Of a DNA stretch of 48,756 nucleotides, positions 25,856-34,703 are shown one piece after another. Origin of the DNA: Paenibacillus alginolyticus DSM 5050 = NBRC 15375. Its GTDB lineage: Bacteria > Bacillota > Bacilli > Paenibacillales > NBRC-103111. Made by a program: the position numbers and the translations under genes. The notes under the pieces were generated by a model that did no database searches, was not told the origin of the DNA, and saw only the letters and a list, made by a program, of their open reading frames with translations. The stretch is taken from positions 1-48,756 of the forward strand of contig NZ_AUGY01000064.1 in NCBI RefSeq assembly GCF_000422905.1, given 5' to 3'. Position 1 is the stretch's first letter. Each line of letters opens with the position of its first letter.

Positions 25856-25883
25856 AGAAAAAAGCCGCAACATTTGCAGCTTC
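25856..25883 (-). terminator. Terminator of the DUF421 gene
   Basis: On the minus strand AAGCTGCAA pairs with TTGCGGCTT around ATG, followed by TTTTTTC. It lies 35 bases past the DUF421 stop. Confidence 0.75.
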
Positions 25884-25917
25884 TACGTTGTTGTCATTCG
25901 ACACTTAGGTCATGCAT

Positions 25918-26418
25918 TCAAAGGTCTGCGATTAAATCTTTTTTCATTACATTCCGATAATCTAGCTTTTTTAATACAGACAGAGTGCCATTGGTTTCAA
26001 GTACAGCATACTCCACTTCTTTCAAGTCAAAAATATCTTTACTTCTAAGCCCTTGTTCTAAGGAATCCAACGTATATTTGCATTTCTTCATGTTTTGATC
26101 CAATAGGTTACCATCTTTGATAATAATTGTGGGTTCTCCTGAAATCCATTTTCTTGATTTATTACTTTTAAGCGAGATCAACGTTAACAAATAACCGATA
26201 ACACTCATAATGAATAAGGACAATAGAAAATATATAAAATTAATGTTGATATTAAAAGCCATGTTACCCGCAATCGTACCGAGTATAGTGGAAAGAACAA
26301 ATAAGTGATTAGTATTCTGGTTAATAATTTGTTTTCCAATTAACTTAATGAAGCCCCAAAGCCACAAAAAGGCTACAAAGGATCTAATGATAATTTCAAT
26401 AGTATGTAACATTGACAT
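25918..26418 (-). CDS. DUF421 (YetF-like) membrane protein
   Basis: This 166-aa protein has three membrane helices in the first ~85 residues (TIEIIIRSFVAFLWLWGFI, then two more). A cytoplasmic domain follows with GEPTIIIKDGNLLDQNMKKC and VEYAVLETNGTLSVLKK, the typical DUF421 sequence. The family, which includes YetF-like proteins of Bacillus, is widespread in spore formers, and its molecular role is not settled. AAAGGAG precedes the ATG. The gene is visibly more A/T-rich than its neighbours and uses more Asn and Ile codons, which hints at acquisition. It is a single-gene unit bounded by terminators. Confidence 0.85.
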   Translation of the reverse strand: MSMLHTIEIIIRSFVAFLWLWGFIKLIGKQIINQNTNHLFVLSTILGTIAGNMAFNININFIYFLLSLFIMSVIGYLLTLISLKSNKSRKWISGEPTIIIKDGNLLDQNMKKCKYTLDSLEQGLRSKDIFDLKEVEYAVLETNGTLSVLKKLDYRNVMKKDLIADL

Positions 26419-26763
26419 TTGGATCTCCTTTGGAAAATTATTTAATATAGTTGCGTTACCGATTCCGTTACATTCGCTACCGACTCATTTACTGACTCCG
26501 TTCATTAGCACCGGTCATTACGCCTATAGCTCCTGTTACATTCCCCGTCGTTTGTGTTTCCACTGTATGAATTGTTCCCTATTGTTTTTTTAAAAAATCA
26601 TTAATAAGCGTTTTCTCACATTTCCCATTTCCAAAAAAACAAGATTAATTCTATTGGGCTGGATTACCTTACCTCGTATTCGCTAAGCCATATCCATCGT
26701 ACCACTTCCTATCAAATAACCCAGAACAGAGCGAACGTGGGTAGTCGCTGATAAATAAAAAGG
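26419..26763. other. Intergenic stretch with degenerate repeats, no supported gene
   Basis: Between the DUF421 start and the mdh terminator I find no convincing gene. On the minus strand 26445-26570 reads, in two frames, as short open pieces (NVTGAIGVMTGANE and TESVNESVANVTESV) that look like one low-complexity protein with a one-base shift, made of a degenerate ~12-base unit of the kind GAATCGGTAACG. It could be the remnant of a small repetitive gene. Confidence 0.25.
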
Positions 26764-26812
26764 ACAAAAAAAGAACCAACCGCCTATTTGCATAGGTTGT
26801 TGGTTCTTTGGT
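26764..26812 (-). terminator. Terminator of the mdh transcript
   Basis: On the minus strand AAAGAACCAACAACCTAT pairs with ATAGGCGGTTGGTTCTTT, followed by TTTTTGTCC. It lies about 15 bases past the mdh stop. Confidence 0.93.
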
Positions 26813-26827
26813 GAAAGTTCGATTCGA

Positions 26828-27769
26828 TTAACCTGTTACAACTTTAATCACATTGCGAACAGAGTTTGCTGTTTTGTCCAACGCTGTTTTCTCATCTTCC
26901 GTAAGCTCGATGTCAAGAATTTTCTCGATACCGTTAGCACCAAGTACAGTGAGAACGCCCATGAACAAGTTATCATAGCCATATTCGCCTTCAAGGAGAG
27001 CGATGGTTGGAATGATACGTTTTTTATCTTTCAGAATCGCTTCTGTCATTTGCACAAGAGAAGCTGCTGGTGCGTAGTATGCACTACCGTTACCAAGTAG
27101 GTTAACGATTTCGCCGCCGCCAGTACGTGTACGTTGAACGATCGCTTCAATACGGTCAGCTGGGATCAGCTTCTCGATTGGCACGCCGCCAGCGTATGTA
27201 TAACGAACGAGTGGAACCATGTCATCACCGTGTCCGCCGATAACAACCCCTTTAACATCCTCAACGGATACATTCAACTCTTGGGAGATAAATGTCAGGT
27301 AACGAGCTGTATCAAGCACACCGGATTGACCGATTACACGGTTTTTTGGGAAACCAAGCGCTTGGTAAGCTACGTATGTCATCGCGTCAACTGGGTTACT
27401 CAAGATGATAACGATGGAATCAGGAGCTACTTCTCTCACGTTCTCACAAACGGATTTCACGATACCCGCATTTGTGTTAACCAAATCGTCGCGGCTCATA
27501 CCTGGTTTACGAGCGATACCCGCTGTAATGATGACGATATCGGAACCAGCAGCATCCTCATAGTTGGAAGTACCTGTGATTTGAGCGTCATAGCCTTGAA
27601 CTGGACCTGCTTCAAGCATGTCGAGCGCTTTCCCTTTTGTAGGGTTTTCTAGTTGTGGAATGTCGAGAAGAACAACGTCACCAAGTTCTTTTTGGGCTAA
27701 CATTAGAGCAGTTGTAGCGCCGGTGAAACCTGCGCCGACAACGGTAATTTTATTACGACGAATGGCCAT
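26828..27769 (-). CDS. mdh: Malate dehydrogenase
   Basis: This 313-aa LDH-like NAD-dependent malate dehydrogenase oxidises malate to oxaloacetate. Its NAD-binding motif is ITVVGAGFTGATTALML, with the acidic LLDIPQ ending the second strand. The substrate loop GIARKPGMSRDDL has the double-Arg site that selects malate over lactate, and the catalytic His is in VIGGHGDDMVPLVRY. AGGAGG stands nine bases before the ATG, 51 bp after icd, so the two are cotranscribed as in the Bacillus citZ-icd-mdh operon. In Bacillus phoP-phoR follows mdh directly; here about 7 kb of other genes intervene before phoR. Confidence 0.97.
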   Translation of the reverse strand: MAIRRNKITVVGAGFTGATTALMLAQKELGDVVLLDIPQLENPTKGKALDMLEAGPVQGYDAQITGTSNYEDAAGSDIVIITAGIARKPGMSRDDLVNTNAGIVKSVCENVREVAPDSIVIILSNPVDAMTYVAYQALGFPKNRVIGQSGVLDTARYLTFISQELNVSVEDVKGVVIGGHGDDMVPLVRYTYAGGVPIEKLIPADRIEAIVQRTRTGGGEIVNLLGNGSAYYAPAASLVQMTEAILKDKKRIIPTIALLEGEYGYDNLFMGVLTVLGANGIEKILDIELTEDEKTALDKTANSVRNVIKVVTG

Positions 27770-27820
27770 TTGAGATGTACCTCCTAAAAGTTTTTAGTCG
27801 ATCAACATTTTCACAAACGA

Positions 27821-29119
27821 TTAAGCCATGTTTTTGATGATTTCGTTCGCGAACTCGGAACATTTGATTTCTTTCGCGCCTTCCATCAAACGAGCAAAGT
27901 CATAAGTTACAGTTTTGTTATTGATGGATGTTTCCAAACCTTTGTAGATCAATTCAGCCGCTTCCAACCAACCAAGGTGCTCAAGCATCATAACGCCGGA
28001 TAGGATTACAGATCCTGGGTTAACTACGTCAAGACCAGCGTATTTAGGAGCTGTACCATGTGTAGCTTCGAAAATCGCGTGACCTGTAATGTAGTTGATG
28101 TTTGCTCCTGGAGCGATACCGATACCGCCAACTTGAGCAGCAAGTGCATCAGACAGGTAGTCACCGTTCAGGTTCAATGTTGCGATTACGTCAAAGTCAG
28201 TTGGACGAGTCAATACTTGTTGCAACGCGATATCAGCAATTGCATCTTTTACGATGATTTTGCCAGCTGCTTCAGCGTCTTTTTGAGCTTTGTTAGCTGC
28301 TTCAGCGCCTTCTGCTTCTTTGATACGATCGTATTGTGCCCATGTAAATGTTTTATCAGCATATTCACGTTCAGCAAGTTCATAACCCCAGTTTTTGAAC
28401 GCGCCTTCTGTGAACTTCATGATGTTACCTTTGTGTACCAAAGTTAGCGTTTTACGGCCATGTTTGATCGCGTACTCGATTGCAGCGCGGACCAAACGCT
28501 CAGTACCTTCGGAGGAAACTGGCTTAACACCGATTCCTGAAGTTTCTGGGAAACGAATTTTGTTAACGCCCATTTCGTCTTGAAGGAATTTAATAACTTT
28601 CTTAACTGCGTCGGAACCAGCTTCCCACTCAATACCAGCGTAGATGTCTTCCGTGTTTTCACGGAAAATAACCATGTCAACAAGCTCAGGACGTTTAACC
28701 GGTGATGGAACGCCATTGAAGTAACGAACTGGACGGGAACAAACGTAAAGATCTAATTCTTGACGAAGTGCAACGTTCAGGGAACGAATACCGCCACCGA
28801 TTGGCGTAGTTAAAGGTCCTTTGATGGACACGATGTATTCGCGCATAGCTGTTAATGTATCATTAGGCAGCCAGTTGTTGTATTTGTTAAAAGCTTTCTC
28901 GCCGGCAAAAACTTCGTACCAAGCGATTTTTTTCTCGCCTTTGTATGCTTTCTCAACGGCAGCATCCAGAACGCGTACCGAAGCAGCCCAGATATCAGGA
29001 CCTGTACCGTCACCTTCGATGTAAGGGATGATTGGGTTGTTAGGTACTTGCAGAACACCATTCTCGATGGTGATTTTTTGTCCTTCTGTTGGAAGTTCGT
29101 AAGATTCGAATTGTGGCAT
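27821..29119 (-). CDS. icd: Isocitrate dehydrogenase (NADP-type)
   Basis: This 432-aa TCA enzyme performs oxidative decarboxylation of isocitrate to 2-oxoglutarate. Conserved features are IPYIEGDGTGPDIW, the SIKGPLTTPIGGGIRSLNVALRQELDLY stretch (here split by the substrate Ser and Arg residues), VIFRENTEDIYAGIEW, and the nucleotide-site ATHGTAPKYAG near residue 350. Length and sequence match the bacterial NADP-dependent homodimer. TTAGGAGG precedes the ATG by eight bases. It lies between citZ, from which a terminator-like hairpin and 344 bases separate it, and mdh. A separate promoter is therefore likely in addition to read-through. Confidence 0.97.
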   Translation of the reverse strand: MPQFESYELPTEGQKITIENGVLQVPNNPIIPYIEGDGTGPDIWAASVRVLDAAVEKAYKGEKKIAWYEVFAGEKAFNKYNNWLPNDTLTAMREYIVSIKGPLTTPIGGGIRSLNVALRQELDLYVCSRPVRYFNGVPSPVKRPELVDMVIFRENTEDIYAGIEWEAGSDAVKKVIKFLQDEMGVNKIRFPETSGIGVKPVSSEGTERLVRAAIEYAIKHGRKTLTLVHKGNIMKFTEGAFKNWGYELAEREYADKTFTWAQYDRIKEAEGAEAANKAQKDAEAAGKIIVKDAIADIALQQVLTRPTDFDVIATLNLNGDYLSDALAAQVGGIGIAPGANINYITGHAIFEATHGTAPKYAGLDVVNPGSVILSGVMMLEHLGWLEAAELIYKGLETSINNKTVTYDFARLMEGAKEIKCSEFANEIIKNMA

Positions 29120-29218
29120 GATAGTTCCTCCTAAAATTTATGTAGATTAGTTTATCAAAAAGTTACTATTGCGCATTACGTTGCGTGCTTTTGGCAGTAC
29201 CTTCCGACCGCTGTTATC

Positions 29219-29258
29219 ATCCTGTCCAATTGAATTTATTTTATTGTACGGACAGGAT
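29219..29258 (-). promoter_or_regulatory. Long-loop inverted repeat in the citZ-icd gap
   Basis: ATCCTGTCC (29219-29227) and GGACAGGAT (29250-29258) form a 9-bp inverted repeat around an A/T-rich 22-base loop, about 100 bp before icd. It may be an operator or RNA element for icd. The remaining ~340 bp gap holds no gene. Confidence 0.4.
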
Positions 29259-29378
29259 TCTAAAGGCGGCCACTACGTTTCTCCAGGCACTGCCAAGCAC
29301 TCCACTTAGCTACATAGCTGCTGCGAGAAACTTCCTAAGAAATTTAACTCGTCACGGTAGTAGTGAAGGTAAACACAC

Positions 29379-29406
29379 AAAAAGTGACGGGAGTTGCGGT
29401 ACTCCC
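29379..29406 (-). terminator. Terminator-like hairpin downstream of citZ
   Basis: On the minus strand GGGAGT pairs with ACTCCC around six bases, then GTCACTTTTTG follows. Next to it, CTCGG/CCGAG (29407-29423) forms a second hairpin. They would reduce read-through from citZ to icd. Confidence 0.6.
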
Positions 29407-29463
29407 TCGGGATGAAGCCGAGGACGGGTACCGAACTGCCCGCACATGGAGTTGAAGTGACAA

Positions 29464-30576
29464 TTAGCGAGCGCTAATTGGAATGTATTTTTGGTTAACC
29501 GGACCTGTATACTCAGCACGTGGGCGGATCAGACGGTTGTTTTCGTACTGCTCCAAGATGTGGGCAGCCCAACCAGATGTGCGGCTGATCGCGAAGATCG
29601 GCGTGAAGAGGTCGCGTGGGATTTCCAACGTTGTGTAAACGGAAGCAGAGTAGAAATCAACGTTTGGTTTCAAGCCTTTGAGGCTGGTGACCAATTCGTC
29701 TGCTTTAATGGACATTTCGTACCACTTCAAGTTGCCAGTTAATTTACCAAGCTCATAGGACATTTTTTGCAAGTGCTTCGCACGCGGATCTCCGTTTTTG
29801 TAAACACGGTGTCCAAAGCCCATGATTTTGTCTTTGCGCTCTAATTTATCGTTGATGTAAGGAACTACGTTCTCTACTGTACCGATTTCTTCCAGCATCG
29901 CCATAACAGCTTCGTTCGCACCGCCGTGAAGAGGTCCTTTAAGCGTGCCGATCGCTGAAGTAATACCGGAGTAGATGTCAGTCAAAGTTGCAACTGTAAC
30001 GCGTGCAGCGAATGTGGAAGCATTCAGCTCATGGTCCGCATGTAAAACCAATGCTTTGTCCAAAGCTTCGATCGCGATTTTATCCGGTTCATTACCTGTT
30101 AGTTGATACAAGAAGTTAGCAGCAACAGAAGCATATCCTGGGGAAGCTAAAGGTTCTTTACCTTCACGGATACGTGCGAATGCTGCTATGATGCCTGGAA
30201 TTTGTGCTTGCAGCTTGATCGCTTTGCGCACATTGGATTCAGGGCTCAAATCGTTCGCTTCTTCATCATACAATGCAAGAGCCGATACTGCCGTACGAAG
30301 AGCAGCCATGGAATTAACATCTTTCGGGAATGCTTTAATCTGGTTGATAACCGCATCAGGCACCTTGCTGTAAGCGTTCAGGTCGCTTTGCAGTTTCTCA
30401 AGCTCAGCTTGGTTAGGCAGCTTACCGAACCAAAGCAAATAAATAACTTCTTCAAATGTCGCATTTTCTGCGAGGTCATCAATATCAATCCCGCGATACG
30501 TTAGCACACCATCTACAATGGAGCTGATCGACGAGGTCGTGGCTACAATTCCTTCTAAACCTTTGGTTGCAGACAT
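29464..30576 (-). CDS. citZ: Citrate synthase
   Basis: This 370-aa TCA enzyme condenses oxaloacetate and acetyl-CoA. Catalytic residues are visible: His in VLHADHELNAS, His in GPLHGGANEAVM, the Arg and Gly-rich MGFGHRVYKNGDPRA, and Asp in NVDFYSASVY. Size fits the type II homodimer of Gram-positive bacteria. AAGGAGA precedes the ATG. It is first of the citZ-icd-mdh set and divergent from ppx across 300 bp. That gap has A/T-rich dyads such as TTAT-N7-ATAA near 30680, where a catabolite or citrate regulator could act, but I cannot name the site. Confidence 0.97.
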   Translation of the reverse strand: MSATKGLEGIVATTSSISSIVDGVLTYRGIDIDDLAENATFEEVIYLLWFGKLPNQAELEKLQSDLNAYSKVPDAVINQIKAFPKDVNSMAALRTAVSALALYDEEANDLSPESNVRKAIKLQAQIPGIIAAFARIREGKEPLASPGYASVAANFLYQLTGNEPDKIAIEALDKALVLHADHELNASTFAARVTVATLTDIYSGITSAIGTLKGPLHGGANEAVMAMLEEIGTVENVVPYINDKLERKDKIMGFGHRVYKNGDPRAKHLQKMSYELGKLTGNLKWYEMSIKADELVTSLKGLKPNVDFYSASVYTTLEIPRDLFTPIFAISRTSGWAAHILEQYENNRLIRPRAEYTGPVNQKYIPISAR

Positions 30577-30802
30577 GGGAATCTCTCCTTAGCTACTCTA
30601 TTAGCAAAAAATTGCTTTTTTCCTAACTTAATAATAAAGTATTTTGTTTAATAAGTGAACAAAAGCAGACATAAAACTTCATTATCACTATCATAAAGAA
30701 TTTTTTTGCGGAAATCGTCACTGTTTATTGAGCCATTTCTTCAAAACACACGATACAAGTTTTTGTTAAATCCTCCGAATTATTCACCTTAGCAGGAAAA
30801 GT

Positions 30803-30831
30803 TTGTCGAGTCGTGTTGAGCTTGATACAAT
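30803..30831 (+). promoter_or_regulatory. Sigma-A-type promoter of ppx
   Basis: TTGTCG (30803-30808) and TACAAT (30826-30831) are separated by 17 bases, 45 bases before the ppx start. The rest of the 300-bp citZ-ppx gap holds only A/T-rich dyads. Confidence 0.55.
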
Positions 30832-30876
30832 GTAGGCAATATAAAAGTGATTTTTCTCTGAAAAAGGAGCAAATAC

Positions 30877-32412
30877 ATGAGCAGCAGATCAAGTATCGGC
30901 ATCATTGATATCGGATCCAATTCGATACGACTTGTTATTTACGAAATTAATGCCCACGGGGCATATCGTGTTGTCAGTGAGCATAAGGATTCCGCTAGAC
31001 TAAGCGAACGCATCGGTTCCGATGGCATTTTACATAGCAAAGATATTATTTCTATTGTTCCCATTCTATCCCACTATTCTCTGCTATGCAAAGTTCATGA
31101 GGTTCAGACAATCAGAGCCGTAGCAACGGCAGCCATACGCAACGCGGCCAATTCATCTGAAATTGTGCGAATTCTCCAGGAGCAGAGCGGACTTCATATC
31201 GAAGTTCTGAGCGGTACCGAAGAAGCTCGTTATGGATATTTAGGCGTAATCAATTCCATTGATATACGGGACGGCTTGATCATTGACATTGGCGGAGGCA
31301 GCACGGAAGTCACATTGCTTCGAAACCGGAAATTGGTGCACAGCGTTTCCTTTCCTTTCGGTGCGGTGAACACCACACGCCAATTTATGAAAAACCGGAA
31401 TCTGACTGAGCAGGAAATGGGTGACATTCGTCGGATGGTTGAAGATGCGATTGTGGCTCATCCTTGGATTGCCGGCTCCCCCAACCTACCTATGATAGGT
31501 CTAGGCGGAACGATTCGAACCTTAGGAAAAATAAGCCAAAAACGCAGCAAATACTCGCTTCAACTGGCCCACAATTACACACTAAAACCTGGGGAGCTTC
31601 GAGAATCCCTCCTATTATTATCTTCATTGCCATTGGAAAAACGAAAAAAAATAGATGGTCTCTCCAAAGAGCGTGCGGATATCATGGTTCCGGGATTGAT
31701 CATTATGGACACCATATTCGAAGCAGCGAGTTCATCTGCATGCATTATCAGCGGATCAGGACTTCGCGATGGCCTTTTCTATGAAACATTCGACCCTAAG
31801 CACCCAATCAAGGAAGATGTTCTTGAAGCAAGTATCAACAATTTGCTTTTGCTCCACCCGAACGCCGCTGTGAAGCATGTCTCTCACGTAGATAAATTCG
31901 CTATGCAGCTTTATCAAACAATTACTGCACCTTCTGAATTGGAAGATCGAAGCCAACGATACTTGCATACCGCTGCCCTCTTGCATCGAATTGGAGCCAG
32001 CGTTCATTACTATCAATACCTCAAGCATACGCAATACATGATGACTGGAGTACATATCGACGGTCTCAGTCATCGAGAAATTGTTATTTGCTCTTTGATT
32101 GCTACTTACAAAACAAAAAGCCGGACCCACCAACAAGTCCTAGCTTACAAGGACCTTTTGATGGAATCCGACCAGGCATTAATTATGAAGCTAGGCGCGC
32201 TGCTTAAGTTAGCAATGGCCTTGGATCAGAGTGAGACACAGCTTGTTCAAGAGCTGCAAACAACGAAAACCGATTCAACCTTAACGCTTAAGCTGCTATG
32301 TATCCACAACCCCATTATGGAGCTAAAGGAACTCGCAGTTATCAGCAAAGATTTCGAAAAAATCTGGGGGCTGAAGCTTAAGACTCAAGCCGGAGTTTTT
32401 TCCATGAAGTAA
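30877..32412 (+). CDS. ppx: Exopolyphosphatase, Ppx/GppA family
   Basis: This 511-aa phosphatase releases phosphate from the end of polyphosphate chains (or pppGpp in GppA relatives). The actin-like ATPase fold shows IIDIGSNSIRLVIYEI at the N-terminus, VLSGTEEARYGYLG, the phosphate loop LIIDIGGGSTEVTLL and GLGGTIRTLGKI. The extra C-terminal ~190 aa form an HD-like helical domain, as in the long Ppx form. AAAAAGGAG precedes the ATG. It converges on ppk with a 35-bp overlap of the coding ends, so the two polyphosphate enzymes are physically linked but transcribed against each other. Ppx rather than GppA is chosen because ppk is adjacent. Confidence 0.9.
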   Translation: MSSRSSIGIIDIGSNSIRLVIYEINAHGAYRVVSEHKDSARLSERIGSDGILHSKDIISIVPILSHYSLLCKVHEVQTIRAVATAAIRNAANSSEIVRILQEQSGLHIEVLSGTEEARYGYLGVINSIDIRDGLIIDIGGGSTEVTLLRNRKLVHSVSFPFGAVNTTRQFMKNRNLTEQEMGDIRRMVEDAIVAHPWIAGSPNLPMIGLGGTIRTLGKISQKRSKYSLQLAHNYTLKPGELRESLLLLSSLPLEKRKKIDGLSKERADIMVPGLIIMDTIFEAASSSACIISGSGLRDGLFYETFDPKHPIKEDVLEASINNLLLLHPNAAVKHVSHVDKFAMQLYQTITAPSELEDRSQRYLHTAALLHRIGASVHYYQYLKHTQYMMTGVHIDGLSHREIVICSLIATYKTKSRTHQQVLAYKDLLMESDQALIMKLGALLKLAMALDQSETQLVQELQTTKTDSTLTLKLLCIHNPIMELKELAVISKDFEKIWGLKLKTQAGVFSMK

Positions 32413-34510
32413 TTTTCATCGCCTCGAACTGGCTCCGATAAGGGGTCAGTTCATTTTTTATGCGACTGTACATCCCGTTGGGCATAAGTTCTCTAGCTTT
32501 GACGTTATCATGCAGGGTGACATTCAGAATTTGAATCATCATTTTCTTCATTTCCCGATCTAGAACCGGGCACATCAGCTCAATACGACGTGTCAAATTA
32601 CGTGTCATCCAGTCGGCCGAAGATAAATATACATCAATGAGTCCGCCATTTTCAAAATAATAAATGCGGGAATGCTCCAAGAAACGATCTACGATACTCC
32701 GAACCGTAATATTCTCGCTAATCCCTGGCACCCCTGGACGCAAGCAGCATACGCCGCGAATGATCAATTCAATCTTCACACCTGCTTGCGACGCTGCATA
32801 CAAGGCATCTACCATCTCTTGATTGGATAAAGAGTTCATTTTCGCAATAATTCGGGCTGGTCTGCCCGCTCTAGCGTGCTCAGCTTCACGTTCGATAAGC
32901 TCGAATAGCTTATCCTTCAAATCTGTAGGAGCCACAGCGAAAGACTGCCAATCATGAGGCGCGGAATAGCCCGTAATTTCATTGAAAAGCGCGGAGGCAT
33001 CCTCTCCAATCACACTGTTTGAAGTGAATAGCCCTACATCTGTGTAAAGACGGGCTGTGCTGTCGTTATAATTCCCCGTTCCCACATGCACATATCGGCG
33101 GAGCGTCTGTTCTTCTTGTCTTACGACGAGTGTGATCTTGGCATGTGTTTTGAGCCCCACTAGGCCATAAACCACATGACAGCCCGACTTTTCAAGCATT
33201 CTTGCCCATGCAATATTGCGTTCTTCGTCAAATCTGGCTTTCAGTTCTACAACAACTGTAACTTGCTTCCCGGACTCCGCGGCTCTAGCTAACGCTTGAA
33301 TAATCGGCGAGTTTCCGCTTGCTCTATACAGAGTCATTTTGATCGCGAGCACTTTCGGATCATAGGCAGCATGGATAATGAAATCTGTTACGGCGTCGAA
33401 CGTTTCATAGGGATGATGTACCAAGACATCCTTTTGCTTAAGAACCTCGAAGAAGTCGTTCGTATCCTCAAATTCAATCGGGTATTTGGCAGCAACTCGC
33501 GGATAGCGCAGATTTTCATAGCCACTCAGCGTACCGGCCAGCTTCATGAAATAAGTAATGTCCAGCGGACCATCAATTTCAAAAATTTGTTCTTCAATCT
33601 CGAACTCATCCTGAAGCTGTGCTAGCGCATAGGGATGAATGCCCTCTTGTACTTCAAGTCGAACAGGAGCGCCCCAGCGTCTGCGTCTAAGCTCCTTCTC
33701 GATCTCTTCAAGCAGATCTTCCGCCCCTTCTTCATTGAGCGTTAAATCGGCATTTCGAGTCACCCTGAACCCATGAACCGAAATCGGAATGTATCCGCTG
33801 AAAAGCGATTCGATATGATGTTCGATTAATTCTTCGAGAAGAATAAATTCTGTTTTTTTACTATTTGGCCGTGTTGGCACGGAAATATAACGGGATAAAT
33901 TGCTAGGTACTTGAACGATGGCAAAATAAGGCTCATCATCCGGATCATCCCCTTCCCGCACAAGCAAGACAGCTAAATAGACGGATTGATTATGTACAAG
34001 TGGAAATGGACGACTTTGATCCACGGCCATCGGCGTTAATACGGGAAAAATAATATCATGGTAATAAGCATCCATGGCTTTTTTCTGTGTCGTATTCAAA
34101 TCTTCATATTCCGTAAAGACAATACCTTCTTTGGTTAGCAATCTCGTAACTTCACGATATGTTTTGTATTGTTCGGTTACCATTTTGGCTGTGCGCTTCA
34201 TAATTCGTTTAATAAGTCCGGCAGGAGTGTAGCCTGTGAAGTCTTTCTTGGTATACCCAGCTTTGATCTGATCCTTCAGTCCTGCGACGCGAACACTCAT
34301 GAACTCATCGAGATTACTGGATACGATTGACAGAAATTTCACACGTTCAAGCAGCGGAGTGCTCGGATCTTGTGCTTCCTCCAGAACACGCCAATTGAAC
34401 TCGATCCAGCTTAAATCCCGGTTCAAGTACTTGGTCGAAATCTCTTTGACTTCCTTGACTTCCTTCAGCTCTTTAACTTCCTTCAAATCAGGTTCGCGCG
34501 CAATACTCAT
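32378..34510 (-). CDS. ppk1: Polyphosphate kinase 1
   Basis: This 710-aa kinase makes polyphosphate reversibly from ATP. The N domain begins YLNRDLSWIEFNWRVLEEA, followed by the head domain and two phospholipase-D-like C domains. The autophosphorylated His is in GLKTHAKITLVV, and the second essential His is in FLEHSRIYYFENGG. Conserved IKMTLYRASGNSPI and HVGTGNYND are present. The ATG follows GTGGAGG. An unusual feature is a charged repeat at residues 9-23 (LKEVKELKEVKEVKE) ahead of the normal N-terminus, coded by near-identical AAGGAAGTC units. It is convergent with ppx (35-bp overlap) and divergent from ytvI. Links to phosphate control are likely, but I see no clear PHO box upstream. Confidence 0.95.
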   Translation of the reverse strand: MSIAREPDLKEVKELKEVKEVKEISTKYLNRDLSWIEFNWRVLEEAQDPSTPLLERVKFLSIVSSNLDEFMSVRVAGLKDQIKAGYTKKDFTGYTPAGLIKRIMKRTAKMVTEQYKTYREVTRLLTKEGIVFTEYEDLNTTQKKAMDAYYHDIIFPVLTPMAVDQSRPFPLVHNQSVYLAVLLVREGDDPDDEPYFAIVQVPSNLSRYISVPTRPNSKKTEFILLEELIEHHIESLFSGYIPISVHGFRVTRNADLTLNEEGAEDLLEEIEKELRRRRWGAPVRLEVQEGIHPYALAQLQDEFEIEEQIFEIDGPLDITYFMKLAGTLSGYENLRYPRVAAKYPIEFEDTNDFFEVLKQKDVLVHHPYETFDAVTDFIIHAAYDPKVLAIKMTLYRASGNSPIIQALARAAESGKQVTVVVELKARFDEERNIAWARMLEKSGCHVVYGLVGLKTHAKITLVVRQEEQTLRRYVHVGTGNYNDSTARLYTDVGLFTSNSVIGEDASALFNEITGYSAPHDWQSFAVAPTDLKDKLFELIEREAEHARAGRPARIIAKMNSLSNQEMVDALYAASQAGVKIELIIRGVCCLRPGVPGISENITVRSIVDRFLEHSRIYYFENGGLIDVYLSSADWMTRNLTRRIELMCPVLDREMKKMMIQILNVTLHDNVKARELMPNGMYSRIKNELTPYRSQFEAMKITSWKKLRLES

Positions 34511-34703
34511 AAAGCCTCCACTTATATTTTCTTATGTTTACTAATTTGTGCCAATTATATCTACATTGTACTATGCGTACTTTATACCGACAATGCAGAA
34601 TCCCCTGATTTAAATTATGAAGATTTTGTAAAGATGATGTTATTTCCGTATTTATCCAAGATCGTGTTACAATAAAAAGACTTGAAACAAGGAGAGAAAA
34701 ACC

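Noticed and set aside
30660..30800. A CcpC-type site (TTAT-N7-ATAA) and a TTAACA unit in the citZ-ppx gap.
   Set aside because: The dyad has the opposite arm order to the known site, and the TTAACA unit has no phased partner.
34600..34650. PHO-box-like TTTACA followed by TTCATA between ppk and ytvI.
   Set aside because: Only one good unit; the second matches poorly, so phosphate control of ppk is not supported here.
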